A program made the translations under genes and the position numbers. Of a DNA stretch of 39,325 bases, positions 24,216-33,318 are shown one piece after another (the first letter of the stretch is position 1; the number at the start of each line of letters is the position of its first letter). The notes under the pieces were generated by a model. The model was given only the letters and a program-made list of their open reading frames with translations. It was not told where the DNA came from and did no database searches. Source of the DNA: an uncultured Prevotellaceae bacterium (GTDB lineage: Bacteria; Bacteroidota; Bacteroidia; Bacteroidales; Muribaculaceae); assembly GCA_937916085.1 (NCBI GenBank), contig CALGGO010000081.1, positions 1 to 39,325 on the forward strand, given 5' to 3'.

Positions 24216-25565
24216 ATGTCCTCAATATTCATTTTCATCGTTGCCATCTTGATAATGGTGTTTGCCATCGCGAGGTGGAAGATTCATCCGTTCCTTGCCA
24301 TTATTGCCACGGCGCTATTGCTGGCGGTGGTACTTGGTGTGCCACTGAAGTCTATACCCGATGTTATAGGCAAGGGCTTCTCGAGCATCTTCACTGGCAT
24401 CGGTCTAGTGATAATCTTTGGGACCATTATTGGCACCGTGCTTGAGAAAACAGGCGCAGCCTTGTCGATGGCACGAGCCGTGGAAAGGGTAGTGGGGCAG
24501 CGCTTTCCCCGCCTGGCGATGATGCTCATTGGTTGGATAGTGTCGATACCCGTGTTTTGTGACAGTGGCTTTGTGCTTGTGAGCCCCATTGGTAAATCGC
24601 TGGCACGGCGCACGGCACTTCCGCAGGCGAGCCTGATGCTCGCACTGGGCGCCGGACTCTTTGCCTCGCACGTGTTCATTCCTCCCACACCAGGTCCTGT
24701 CGCCGCTGCTGGCATGATGGGGCTTGATGACAATCTGCTCATGGTTATTGCAGTGGGTGTGGTAATCTCGCTTATCTCGCTCATGCCTGCCTATTTCTTT
24801 GCAGGGAAGATTGGAAAGAAGATAACGACGGTGGGAATCGAACTCGAAGAGGACAAAAACGCTGAAGAAGTCAAAAACGCTCCATCGGCAATGCTGTCGT
24901 TCCTCCCCATCATCGTGCCAGTGCTGCTGATGGCGATGGGTAGCGTAGCTTCGCTCGTGGCTATGCCCGAATGGCTCGCAGCGGTCTTTGCCTTTCTTGG
25001 CAAACCAGTAATCGCCCTGATGGTGGCGTTTCTGTGCTGCCTGCCGCTGTTGGCGAAACGAAGGTTGCTCAAGCAGTCTTACGGTATCATCAACGACTCG
25101 CTTATGACTGCTGGCCCCATCATCTTCATCACTGCCGCTGGCAGTGTGCTTGGAGCAGTGATAATGGAGAGTGGCTTTGTCGAGATCATTAAGCAATATG
25201 CTGGCTCCCTCTCGGTGCTTGGAGTGGTCTTCCCCTTTATCATCGCTGCTATCCTCAAGTCGGCTCAAGGCTCTTCTACCGTGGCGATTACCACCACGGC
25301 GAGTCTCATGGGTATGTTCAGTGACGCTGGCTCAATGATGCACGCGTTAGGTTTCACCACACCCCTTGCCGCCACCCTCGTGGTGATGGCGATAGGCGCT
25401 GGGGCAATGACTGTGTCGCACGCCAATGATAGCTACTTTTGGGTGGTGACAGGCTTCGGCGGCATCCGCGCCACCGACGGCTACCGCTCCTTCACCCTGA
25501 TGACCCTAATTATGGGCATTACAGCTATCATCGCTATAGCCCTCGCAGCACTGATATTGATTTAG
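24216..25565 (+). CDS. GntP-family gluconate/organic acid:H+ symporter
   Basis: 449 aa, about 12 hydrophobic segments, usual length. Family landmarks: GIGLVIIFGTIIGTVLEKTG, WIVSIPVFCDSGFVLVSPI, LFASHVFIPPTPGPVAAAG and ILKSAQGSSTVAITTTASL. The family takes up gluconate, but also glycerate, fructuronate or serine in some branches, so the substrate is not settled. No sugar acid kinase or dehydratase is adjacent. Confidence 0.9.
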   Translation: MSSIFIFIVAILIMVFAIARWKIHPFLAIIATALLLAVVLGVPLKSIPDVIGKGFSSIFTGIGLVIIFGTIIGTVLEKTGAALSMARAVERVVGQRFPRLAMMLIGWIVSIPVFCDSGFVLVSPIGKSLARRTALPQASLMLALGAGLFASHVFIPPTPGPVAAAGMMGLDDNLLMVIAVGVVISLISLMPAYFFAGKIGKKITTVGIELEEDKNAEEVKNAPSAMLSFLPIIVPVLLMAMGSVASLVAMPEWLAAVFAFLGKPVIALMVAFLCCLPLLAKRRLLKQSYGIINDSLMTAGPIIFITAAGSVLGAVIMESGFVEIIKQYAGSLSVLGVVFPFIIAAILKSAQGSSTVAITTTASLMGMFSDAGSMMHALGFTTPLAATLVVMAIGAGAMTVSHANDSYFWVVTGFGGIRATDGYRSFTLMTLIMGITAIIAIALAALILI

Positions 25566-26059
25566 GATGATATTTTACCAAAATCATGCTTTATTTCAAC
25601 TTTTGGCAGGCTATCGAATTTATATCTTGCCAAAATTGAGATTTCTTCCGTTTTTTATAATGAGGACCATGAAGCGTAGGTGTCACATTTTTTTCAAAAA
25701 CTGATTGCTTGTTTGTGTGTTTTCAAGAACAGGGAACTGTTGCAAAACTCACTCTCAAAACATAAACAACTGAACAATCTGAATATTCTGATTTTATCTA
25801 AATCTGTTTGTCAAAGGATTGTTTTTTCTTTGATTCATATTAATCAGAAAAATGCGATTAAGCGATTCAAAGCTGAGCTTGCTCAATGCCTTGCAAGCGT
25901 GAGCATTTTATCTAAATATCAGTTGTTTTTTGATGCTTGTTGTTTATTGATGTCAATCAAGCGTGTTGTGCCCGTTGTTTAAATGTTGTTTTAGTTGTTT
26001 GTTTTGGTGCAGGAAGTCGTCAGAAAGATGGGGAAAAACGCAAGGATACATGCAAATTG
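25566..26059. other. Gene-free A/T-rich region after the GntP gene
   Basis: It holds a hairpin at 25601-25635 (TTTTGGCAGG with CTTGCCAAAA, weak T run), which may be a terminator, and two related words GATTTTATCTAAATCTG (about 25791) and CATTTTATCTAAATATC (about 25905). A 100-codon GTG-start frame (25680-25982) has no start context or recognisable domain and is probably spurious. Confidence 0.5.
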
Positions 26060-26091
26060 TTTGGAAGTTATATCTAATAGTGCTAACTTTG
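26060..26091 (+). promoter_or_regulatory. Promoter of the TPR/HTH lipoprotein gene
   Basis: TTTG (26060-26063), 20-nt spacer, TAACTTTG (26084-26091). It rules out the start at 26093 and supports the ATG at 26141. Confidence 0.75.
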
Positions 26092-26140
26092 CATGATTAA
26101 TATTTTCATTTTTTTACATTTTTCCATAGAGAAAAGACAC

Positions 26141-27859
26141 ATGAAAAAAATAGTCTATATATTTTTCATCTTTTTGGCACTCTCGGCAGCAGTTGGGTGC
26201 AGCCGCAGTGTGGATAAGCGTCTTGTCCTTGCCGACACGCTTATGTGGACCGCCCCCGACAGCTCGCTTGCCATTCTCAACGCCATCAACCGCGATTCCC
26301 TCCAAGGCGACGAGAACCAGGCCTACCACGCCCTGCTCCTCACCCAAGCGCAGTTCCGCTGCAATGGCCATTGTGCTAGTGACTCATTAATCAACACAGC
26401 CATCAACCACTACAGCGACAACCACAACCGCGAGCACTACACCCGCGCCCTATTATATAAAGGTGCCTACTACGAGTTCAACACCAATCAACCAGTTGAG
26501 GCCATGCGCTACTATAAGATGGCCGAAGACAACGCCGACACCACCGACTACCGAAACCTCGCACAGATCAACCTCCGCATGGGCAAGCTTTACTACGACA
26601 ACTTCGCCAGCAACAACCTCGACCTCGAGAAATTCGAGAAAGCCATTTACTACTATTCTTACCTTGACGACAAATCTAAAATCATCTTCTGCCACCATCA
26701 CATAGGCGACATTTTCAGGCTCACTAATCAAGACAGTGCAATACAGCATCTAGATATTGCAATAAAGCTTGCGGTTGAAACTGGTGACAGTGCTGAGTAT
26801 TTTAACTGCCTCACTTCCAAGTCTCTTTCTTTACTCTTTGATGGGCAATTCAATAAAGCCAAGGAATGTGCCATAATGAGTGCACTTAATGGCTCAAAAT
26901 ATGTTGACGACAACACTTTTTATAATGCAGCCAGAGCCTATTGCGCTCTTGGCATGGTTGATTCAGCGCAACTGTTCTTAAGTAAAGCCAGTGCTAATCC
27001 CGATAACAAACAGATCCTTGCCATGCGTTACCTGACCATGACCGACATCTTCAGCAAAACAGGTGATTTAGCCAGTTTTAAGAAATATGAGGAATTGTAT
27101 TGCGCCCTGCGTGACTCTTTAAGCAATAACCAGAATGTTACTGCTATTTTTGATAATGAGAATTCATTCCAAAATCAATCCAGTAATAACACTAGGATAG
27201 AAAGAGACAAGTCAAGGAGGCTTGTTGCATGCCTTATCGTCGCAATCGCACTGGCTATAATAATTGTTGGGTATCTATTCCTTCGAATTCACAGTAAAAG
27301 GAAACAAGAAAAAATAGAGTTTCTCGACACCTTGAAAACAATTAGCGAGAAGCACGAACTTGAGAAGTCGCAACTGCAACAACTATTCAGAAGTCTTGAA
27401 ATGAAATCAAAAAAATTGGGGCATGAAATGTCCATCAAGGATTCTTATTCAAAAATTCTGAGGGATATGGTTGCAAGGCACATTGTTGTGATGGAAAAGC
27501 TGGCATCAACCTACGCTAAAGGAAGTGATTCTAATTTCAAGAGCGATTTCATCAAAATTGTGGGTGAATATCGCGAGGCTTCCAGTTTCTGGGAGGCTGC
27601 CACAGCCTATGTAAATGACAATTACAAGGGCTTCTTTGACCGAGTGGACACGTTGTGCCCCAAGCTAAGTGACAAGCAAAGGAAAATCATAACTTTGCAT
27701 TGCTTAGGTTTTGATTATGTGAATTGTGCTGTAATATTAGGAACCTCGGCAAGCTCAATGGGAGTGATGTGCACTAGAATTGCCGACCGATTAGGCACCG
27801 ATTTATCACTAAAAAAGTTTGTTGAAAAGTTGAAAATGGAATGTATCAATGAATCTTAA
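26141..27859 (+). CDS. Membrane-anchored TPR lipoprotein with cytoplasmic coiled coil and HTH domain (probable regulator)
   Basis: 572 aa from 26141 (MKKIVYIFFIFLALSAAVGC, a lipobox). Residues 25-350 are helical repeats of TPR type (YYKMAEDNADTTDYRNLAQI and similar). A transmembrane segment (about 361-383, ACLIVAIALAIIIVGYLFL) is followed by a charged coiled coil (about 388-430) and a C-terminal LuxR-like helix-turn-helix (about 505-560, LSDKQRKIITLHCLGFDYVN then ASSMGVMCTRIADRLG). This is a Bacteroidales one-component type in which periplasmic TPRs sense a signal and the cytoplasmic HTH acts on DNA. It lies upstream of the lanthipeptide-type operon on the same strand and is its best candidate regulator (inference). 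An unusual feature is that both a lipobox and an internal TM segment are present. Confidence 0.8.
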   Translation: MKKIVYIFFIFLALSAAVGCSRSVDKRLVLADTLMWTAPDSSLAILNAINRDSLQGDENQAYHALLLTQAQFRCNGHCASDSLINTAINHYSDNHNREHYTRALLYKGAYYEFNTNQPVEAMRYYKMAEDNADTTDYRNLAQINLRMGKLYYDNFASNNLDLEKFEKAIYYYSYLDDKSKIIFCHHHIGDIFRLTNQDSAIQHLDIAIKLAVETGDSAEYFNCLTSKSLSLLFDGQFNKAKECAIMSALNGSKYVDDNTFYNAARAYCALGMVDSAQLFLSKASANPDNKQILAMRYLTMTDIFSKTGDLASFKKYEELYCALRDSLSNNQNVTAIFDNENSFQNQSSNNTRIERDKSRRLVACLIVAIALAIIIVGYLFLRIHSKRKQEKIEFLDTLKTISEKHELEKSQLQQLFRSLEMKSKKLGHEMSIKDSYSKILRDMVARHIVVMEKLASTYAKGSDSNFKSDFIKIVGEYREASSFWEAATAYVNDNYKGFFDRVDTLCPKLSDKQRKIITLHCLGFDYVNCAVILGTSASSMGVMCTRIADRLGTDLSLKKFVEKLKMECINES

Positions 27860-27960
27860 TAAGATTTCCTGCAAGTTTTTTGAATGTGTTAAAAAATAAG
27901 TGTTACAGAAATCGCTGATAAACAGTGGATTATATTGTTTTGCTGTTAAAAAAATAAATT

Positions 27961-27990
27961 TTTTGGACAGAAAATTTCAATTTATTTTTG
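27961..27990 (+). promoter_or_regulatory. Promoter of the RiPP operon
   Basis: TTTTG (27961-27965), 17-nt spacer, TATTTTTG (27983-27990), 26 nt before the first gene. Downstream genes are spaced by 6 nt or overlap by 4 nt, so this promoter probably serves the whole run up to the first precursor. Confidence 0.65.
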
Positions 27991-28016
27991 CAGAAAATTT
28001 TAAAAACAACAAAACA

Positions 28017-28382
28017 ATGAGAATGAAATTCGTTTTGATTATCGGAATTTTACTTGCTATTTGTAACAATGCCTCTGCACATCGTGATGTCGTTATTGTG
28101 CATTCAGGAGGAAGCAATCAAGGCCTCAACCAAATCTACATCGAGAACCCTCGGGTGACCTATGACGACGCTCTCAACGAGCTCTATGTCTATTTTGGTT
28201 CTTCAGGGACAATCGACTTGGAGTGTGATGACGGCACAGGCACACCATATTATTATGTGTATGGTGAATACCATCCTGCATGCGACACCGCTACCTACTC
28301 CAACCTTCCCCCCGGCTACTACACCATCACCATCCACAGCGTTTATGGCATAACCTACACAGGCAACTTCACGGTCAACTGA
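28017..28382 (+). CDS. Small secreted beta-sandwich protein (DUF3244-like)
   Basis: 121 aa from the ATG at 28017; the longer frame from 27900 crosses the promoter. Signal peptide MRMKFVLIIGILLAICNNASA, then a compact beta-rich domain (ENPRVTYDDALNELYVYFG, then PPGYYTITIHSVYGITYTGN) similar to the small Bacteroidales DUF3244 type. It has two cysteines. It is the first gene of the operon, 6 nt before lanC. Possible roles are immunity, export chaperone or accessory surface protein; nothing in the sequence decides. Confidence 0.7.
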   Translation: MRMKFVLIIGILLAICNNASAHRDVVIVHSGGSNQGLNQIYIENPRVTYDDALNELYVYFGSSGTIDLECDDGTGTPYYYVYGEYHPACDTATYSNLPPGYYTITIHSVYGITYTGNFTVN

Positions 28383-28388
28383 TTTTCA

Positions 28389-29579
28389 ATGATAAGCAAG
28401 ATTGACATAATTGGCGACATCGCTTTAGGGGTGGCCAACAGGCTGGTCTCTAAGCCATTGCTGAACTATAGTTTACTAGGTGGTGACTTTGGCGAGATGC
28501 TGTTCTTGTATCATTACTCAAGGACTGGACACGGATATGAGGCAATAGCAGACAACTTATTGGATAATATGATGCTGTCATTAAATCGCCTGCCTCGAGT
28601 CGCCACCTATTGCAGTGGACTTGCCGGCTTGGGTGTGGGACTCCTGAGTATGCAACATGACGGATTTATCGATGGGGCAGAGACTGCTCTTGACGCTATT
28701 GATCCAACAATTGCGAATACAACAGACCTCTTTATCAGTAACAACAACATAGACTTCCTGCATGGTCTCATTGGCATTGGGTTCTATCTACTTGAGAGAT
28801 GCAATTCAAGCAAGGAATACTCAGTGTCCAATCTCAGTAAGATTATTGATTATCTTGATAGATCAAAGATTACCGATGGTGCGATTGTGAAATGGAGATA
28901 TAACGCAAAGAGACTCTCAAAACCGTATAACATCTCACTCTCTCATGGTGTCTCCAGTATTGTGGTGTTTCTATGCAGATTATTGAAATCTGGGATACTT
29001 TGTGAGAAATATAATGCATTAATTAAACAAATGCTTGAAGGTGCGGTGCGCTACATACTGAGCAACAGGGTTGATGTTGACAAACTGGGATGCTGGTTTG
29101 CGTCTTCCTCTGTTGAATGTGACGACCGCCCTCATCGTAGCCGTCTGGCTTGGTGTTATGGTGATTTGGGAGTCGCGACAGCATTGCTTGAGGCAGGGAA
29201 TACACTTAATGATTCTTCAGTCCGCGACATAGCAATACAAGTACTGCTATATTCGGCGAAACGCCGTGACATTAAAGCCAACTATGTGAAAGACTTCTGC
29301 GTGTGCCACGGCTCAGTAGGCATAGCTCAAATCTTCCGCAGCCATGGAATTGCTCTTGAGTTGGATGAATTGCTCGATGCAGCCGACTATTGGGAAAAGG
29401 ACACATTAAGCAGGGTGGTCGTGGAAGGTCATGGTCGTCACACTTTATTGTATTATGATCCTGAGAATGGCGGCTATATAGAGAGAGGTGGTGTCCTTGA
29501 TGGCATTGCAGGTGCTGGGCTATATCTCTTAGGAGAGCACACTCATTTAAATAAATTGCTTCTATTGCCATGTCAATGA
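28389..29579 (+). CDS. lanC: LanC-family lanthionine synthetase (cyclase)
   Basis: 396 aa. The zinc ligands of class I cyclases are present: Cys256 in LAWCYGDLG, and Cys306-His307 in CVCHGSVG; the spacing is close to that of NisC. Other family text: YCSGLAGLGVGLL, FLHGLIGIGFYLL, ISLSHGVSSIVVF and VLDGIAGAGLYLL, the repeated GxxG turns of the alpha-toroid. The enzyme adds Cys thiols to dehydroalanine/dehydrobutyrine to make (methyl)lanthionine rings. It is 6 nt after the small secreted protein gene and overlaps lanB by 4 nt. Confidence 0.9.
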   Translation: MISKIDIIGDIALGVANRLVSKPLLNYSLLGGDFGEMLFLYHYSRTGHGYEAIADNLLDNMMLSLNRLPRVATYCSGLAGLGVGLLSMQHDGFIDGAETALDAIDPTIANTTDLFISNNNIDFLHGLIGIGFYLLERCNSSKEYSVSNLSKIIDYLDRSKITDGAIVKWRYNAKRLSKPYNISLSHGVSSIVVFLCRLLKSGILCEKYNALIKQMLEGAVRYILSNRVDVDKLGCWFASSSVECDDRPHRSRLAWCYGDLGVATALLEAGNTLNDSSVRDIAIQVLLYSAKRRDIKANYVKDFCVCHGSVGIAQIFRSHGIALELDELLDAADYWEKDTLSRVVVEGHGRHTLLYYDPENGGYIERGGVLDGIAGAGLYLLGEHTHLNKLLLLPCQ

Positions 29580-31765
29580 GGAAATATAAAATACAATATC
29601 TTCCCACTAGTCGAGTTGTGTTGCGAATGCCGTTGATGCCATGCAACGTTCTCAACAACGTACTTTTCTCGGACGAAGAGTTTGAGAGGATGATTACAGA
29701 CCGCACCTTTAGGAATGCGGTTTATTTGTCTTCTCCAGCCTTGGCTCTGGAACTTGACCGTTTCTTGAGCGGAGAGATGAGAAAGGGCTCCAGAATAGAG
29801 CGGCTGAGAGCCGGACTCACAAAATACGTTGAGAGGATGTCAACCCGCTGCACGCCATTTGGCTATCTCGCCTCATGCTCAACTGTGGAATTGGCCGGTA
29901 AGCATAGACTCATGGCCTCCAGCAATATCAAGGAGAGTTACCGTATCGACATGCTCTGCTTATACAACCTGGCGCAGATTCTCCTTTCGGACAATGATAT
30001 ACTGCGGCAACTCAGCTACCGGGTGAATGACACATTGCTAAGTGTGGGTGGAAGATACCATTATATAACTCGCAGATATACGGCACACGGAGTCCAGTTT
30101 CAAATAAGTTCGGTCAAGCGCACTCCAATATTAAGAGACGTGTTAAAGCAATGCCAAAGGCAGATGAGTTTTGAGGATCTAAAGCAGAGCATAACGCGTG
30201 TTTATGAAATAAGCGACTCAGCTTTGACCGATTACCTGCTGTCACTCATCAAGAACCAGCTGTTAATAAGCAATATTGACCCCACTGTGACAGATGACAG
30301 CTACCAGGCTCTCCTGATGTCACGACTGCCCGAAGGTGAAACCAGGACCAAGCTGGAACAAATAGAATCATACCTTGATGAACTAAAAGTAAATCGTGAT
30401 TACGAGGAGAACACGAGAGCTATACAGGAAATTAAGTCTTTGCTCATGGATTGTGGTGTGGGCAATGCAAATGACAAGTTCATAGTACAGCTGGACACTT
30501 TCAGGGAACTGTCACAAGGCATGCTGAATAAAGACACCTTGATACCTCAGTTGCAGGATGCGATTGATTTTATGCTCCACTTCTGCAATGCTGGAGAGAG
30601 TTTGGAATTGGCAAATTTCAAAAAGCAGTTCACTGCACGATATGAGCAACAAGAGGTGCCGCTGATTGAAGCCCTGGATCCCGAAGTGGGAGTAGGATAC
30701 TATGTAAAATCAAGCATAGTCAATAATCCATTGATTGCCGGCATTCAACCGCCCATATCACAAAAATCTTATTCAAGCATAGCCATTACTCCTCTATCTA
30801 AGATATTACTCCATAAAATGGTGGGATCTAACGAAAAAGGTGTCATAGAGCTGAAGACAGAAGACTTCAAGATTGAGCCACAGCCCGTAACAAAACTTCC
30901 TCTCACTATGGCAGCGATGTTCAGCATTGCAGGCATTGATGACATGTCGGGTGAATACAAACTGAAAGGACTGCATTTCTCTGGCTCTTCGGCTGCAAAT
31001 CTACTTGGAAGATTCGCAAGTGGAAACAAGAACATTTATGTAATAGTCAAACAAGTCGCAGACAGTGAGAACGAAGCAATAAATGACAAAATTGTAGCCG
31101 AAATCGCCCATGTTCCTGAGGCAAGGACAGGGAACATCCTTTCACGGCCACATTTGCGGTCACATGAAATAACCTATCTCACAAACTCCACCCTTGATGA
31201 CGATTATGTGATTCCTGTCAATGACCTAATGGTGAGCGTAAGCAATGATAGAGTTGTATTACGTTCTAAAAGGTTGAAAAAAGAGATTGTGCCTCGTCTC
31301 ACTACTGCGCATAATTATAGCAAAGGCACTCCAATTTACCGTTTCTTGTGTGAACTGCAAAATCAAAGTGGCATACCAGCATTGTCATTCCACTGGTGTG
31401 GTCTTGACCAAGTTTTTGAACACCTGCCACGAGTGATATACCGTAATATAATCCTCTCGCCCGAAAGATGGACACTGAGCACCAAGGACATCAAAAAAGA
31501 CAAGATGCATTACTCAACCCAGAAATTGATGGCATGGAAAGACATCAATAAGTTACCCAATAGAGTGCTCTTGGTCGCTGGCGACAACAAACTGATTGTG
31601 GATTTCAATAGCACTTTGAGTATCAAAGCTTTTCTTAGCGAGATAACACATTCCCAAACTGTTACACTTGAGGAGTTCATCGAATGTGAGAATGTAGTGA
31701 CTGACGAACATGGCGGCAGTTACCAGAATGAGTTTATAGTTCCTTTAATTCGTCATCAGTTATGA
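29576..31765 (+). CDS. lanB: Lantibiotic dehydratase, glutamylation domain (LanB N-terminal half)
   Basis: 729 aa from the ATG at 29576, which overlaps the lanC stop (ATGA); an ATG at 29570 is also in frame. The N-terminal part shows the family text VERMSTRCTPFGYLASCSTVE and PALALELDRFLSGEM. This half transfers glutamate from Glu-tRNA to Ser/Thr of the precursor. The elimination domain is not fused but encoded by the next gene, i.e. a split LanB as in several Bacteroidetes systems and in thiopeptide pathways. Codon use includes more AGA/AGG Arg than the upstream housekeeping genes, which suggests transfer. Confidence 0.88.
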   Translation: MRKYKIQYLPTSRVVLRMPLMPCNVLNNVLFSDEEFERMITDRTFRNAVYLSSPALALELDRFLSGEMRKGSRIERLRAGLTKYVERMSTRCTPFGYLASCSTVELAGKHRLMASSNIKESYRIDMLCLYNLAQILLSDNDILRQLSYRVNDTLLSVGGRYHYITRRYTAHGVQFQISSVKRTPILRDVLKQCQRQMSFEDLKQSITRVYEISDSALTDYLLSLIKNQLLISNIDPTVTDDSYQALLMSRLPEGETRTKLEQIESYLDELKVNRDYEENTRAIQEIKSLLMDCGVGNANDKFIVQLDTFRELSQGMLNKDTLIPQLQDAIDFMLHFCNAGESLELANFKKQFTARYEQQEVPLIEALDPEVGVGYYVKSSIVNNPLIAGIQPPISQKSYSSIAITPLSKILLHKMVGSNEKGVIELKTEDFKIEPQPVTKLPLTMAAMFSIAGIDDMSGEYKLKGLHFSGSSAANLLGRFASGNKNIYVIVKQVADSENEAINDKIVAEIAHVPEARTGNILSRPHLRSHEITYLTNSTLDDDYVIPVNDLMVSVSNDRVVLRSKRLKKEIVPRLTTAHNYSKGTPIYRFLCELQNQSGIPALSFHWCGLDQVFEHLPRVIYRNIILSPERWTLSTKDIKKDKMHYSTQKLMAWKDINKLPNRVLLVAGDNKLIVDFNSTLSIKAFLSEITHSQTVTLEEFIECENVVTDEHGGSYQNEFIVPLIRHQL

Positions 31766-32625
31766 GCAGGAATTCAAATATTAAGCGCATTTTTGTACCA
31801 GGTGACGAGTGGCTGTTTTTCAAAGTCTATTGTGGCGTGAATACCAGTGACGAATTATTGGTAAAAAAGATTTTGCCTCTCGCCCACAGGCTTATGAAGG
31901 AAAAGATAATAATTAGGTGGTTCTTCATCAGATATTCCGATCCAGATTATCACCTCAGAGTTAGATTTCTCTTGAATTCGCCCGATGAAGTAGGTTATGT
32001 TATAACAAAAACAAGAGAAAGTCTTTCTACATATTTAAAAACTAATGAGGTTTCTAAAGTAGTGATTGACACTTACCAAAGAGAGATTGAGCGATATGGG
32101 GCCAAGTACATTGAGCTTTCAGAACAGATTTTCCATTCTGGAAGTGAGTGTGTTGCTACAATCTTGAAGAACCTGAAAGACAATTCAGAATTAAGGTGGC
32201 AAGTAGCGTTCCTTATTATTGACTCACTGTTTACAAGTTTAGGGCTTAATGTTGAGCAGAAAAAAGAATACATTGAGAGAATGAACGATTCGTTCATGAG
32301 AGAATTCAATTTCAACATCCACAACAGCAAGAGTCTCAACGATGCCTACAGGATAAAGCGAAAGGCAGTCGCCGACCTTGTCAGCGGCTTAGACGACGAG
32401 GATGTGGACTCCTTAATGAGAAAGCATGTCAATGCTTATGCCAACGAAGTCGCAGAAATTATAGGAGATATTCCTATAGACAAATTGAGCATATCATCTT
32501 ATTTGCACATGGAGATGAACAGGCTTTTTGCCAATAATAACCGCCTTAATGAGATGGTGGTTTATAACTATTTGACAAGATATTATAAAAGTGAGATTGC
32601 GAAAGCAAAATCACAGAACAAATAA
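31762..32625 (+). CDS. LanB elimination-domain protein (thiopeptide-type bacteriocin biosynthesis/SpaB_C)
   Basis: 287 aa, overlapping lanB by 4 nt (ATGA). The opening EWLFFKVYCGVNTSDELLV and the motif IRWFFIRYSDPDYHLRVRFL are typical of the SpaB_C/thiopeptide-type domain that removes glutamate to give Dha/Dhb. The end YYKSEIAKAKSQNK is notable: its last 37 nt, plus the following intergenic sequence and the precursor leader, are duplicated 2344 bp downstream at 34932, without the rest of the gene. The first precursor starts 30 nt after the stop. Confidence 0.87.
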   Translation: MSRNSNIKRIFVPGDEWLFFKVYCGVNTSDELLVKKILPLAHRLMKEKIIIRWFFIRYSDPDYHLRVRFLLNSPDEVGYVITKTRESLSTYLKTNEVSKVVIDTYQREIERYGAKYIELSEQIFHSGSECVATILKNLKDNSELRWQVAFLIIDSLFTSLGLNVEQKKEYIERMNDSFMREFNFNIHNSKSLNDAYRIKRKAVADLVSGLDDEDVDSLMRKHVNAYANEVAEIIGDIPIDKLSISSYLHMEMNRLFANNNRLNEMVVYNYLTRYYKSEIAKAKSQNK

Positions 32626-32702
32626 CTTATTAATTAACTATTAATTCTTTTAATTATGAAGAAAATATCAAAAGAAGACTTGTCGCTCGACAAGCAAGTG
32701 GT
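32588..32702 (+). repeat. Direct repeat 1: end of elimination gene plus precursor leader
   Basis: 115 bp identical to 34932-35046 except one base (32655 T versus 34999 C), exactly 2344 bp apart. It covers the last 37 nt of the elimination-domain gene through its stop codon, the 30-nt leader region, and the first 47 nt of the precursor gene. It marks the left edge of the duplicated module. Confidence 0.95.
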
Positions 32703-32970
32703 GAGTGCCCTCGGAGGCTCTAACGGCACGAAAGACGCCACCGACATCTGCACAAATCCAACAGTACAAACAACTTTGGACTCGCATGGCGAAATCTGTT
32801 GTTATTATTCTAAGGACGACAAATCATGTGATACATGTGAACTTTCTAAGTGCATAGATTGTCCTGGAACAGCAGATTGTCCTGAATCAGACGATGAAAC
32901 AGGATGTCCTATTTCTTATGACGACGATACTACATGCATGACTCCCATCCCAGAGACACAGCATTGTTAA
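32656..32970 (+). CDS. Lanthipeptide-type precursor 1 (Cys-rich, 104 aa)
   Basis: 104 aa. Leader MKKISKEDLSLDKQVVSALGG has the L.L.K..V..L pattern of Bacteroidetes class I lanthipeptide leaders and ends with a Gly-Gly type cleavage site. The core holds 11 Cys with many Asp, Thr and Ser (ICCYY, SCDTCELSKCIDC, GCPIS, TCMTPIPETQHC). It has no signal peptide, as expected for a RiPP precursor. It follows the LanB elimination gene by 30 nt, so it is likely co-transcribed with lanC and lanB. The core is much longer than most lanthipeptides. The leader and the maturation genes next door support the call; which residues are modified is unknown. Confidence 0.85.
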   Translation: MKKISKEDLSLDKQVVSALGGSNGTKDATDICTNPTVQTTLDSHGEICCYYSKDDKSCDTCELSKCIDCPGTADCPESDDETGCPISYDDDTTCMTPIPETQHC

Positions 32971-33165
32971 AATTGTTGATTAACAGCTGTTCTATGCAGT
33001 ATTTATTAACAGTAGGTGTTAAAAAATAGCCTTACCATCTTAATTGGGTTTAATCTTGAAAAATGTTGCTCTCTCTGATTGTTGTTTTTATTTCTCTTTT
33101 GCGTCAAGGCTCAAGGTTTTGTGCATTATAAGCACAACTTTTGCACTGCCCGAGAACAACCATGT
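32971..33165 (+). pseudogene. Remnant of the 5' end of an MG2-type protein gene
   Basis: This stretch aligns along its length with 35489-35680, the region after precursor 2 and the start of the MG2 gene: CTGTTCT.TGCAGTATTT, CTTAATTG, then AAGGCTCA.G.TTT and TATAAGCA.AA near 33110-33150. The start ATG-ATG is lost and an in-frame TGA follows within nine codons, so it is dead. Beyond about 33165 similarity stops. It shows that module 1 once had an MG2 gene, like module 2. Confidence 0.75.
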
Positions 33166-33318
33166 GATAAATCATAATCAGGGAGAGCATTTTTCTTAAA
33201 GAATAAAATTTGATTTTCAAGCAATTACAAGCGACTTTTTACGTTATATATATGCATATATTAAAATAAAAACTGCCTATTTTCATGTGGAATAGATAGG
33301 CGAAACACCCAAAATGTC
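33166..33318. other. A/T-rich gap before lipoprotein 1
   Basis: No gene. It contains a T/A-rich stretch with TATATATATGCATATA (about 33245-33260) and an inverted repeat GCCTAT...ATAGGC (about 33275-33301) just before the next start. No TAnnTTTG box was found. Confidence 0.4.

Noticed and set aside
25680..25982. 100-codon frame in the gap after the GntP gene
   Set aside because: GTG start without promoter or ribosome binding site, unlike-neighbour composition and no recognisable domain; probably chance in an A/T-rich gap.
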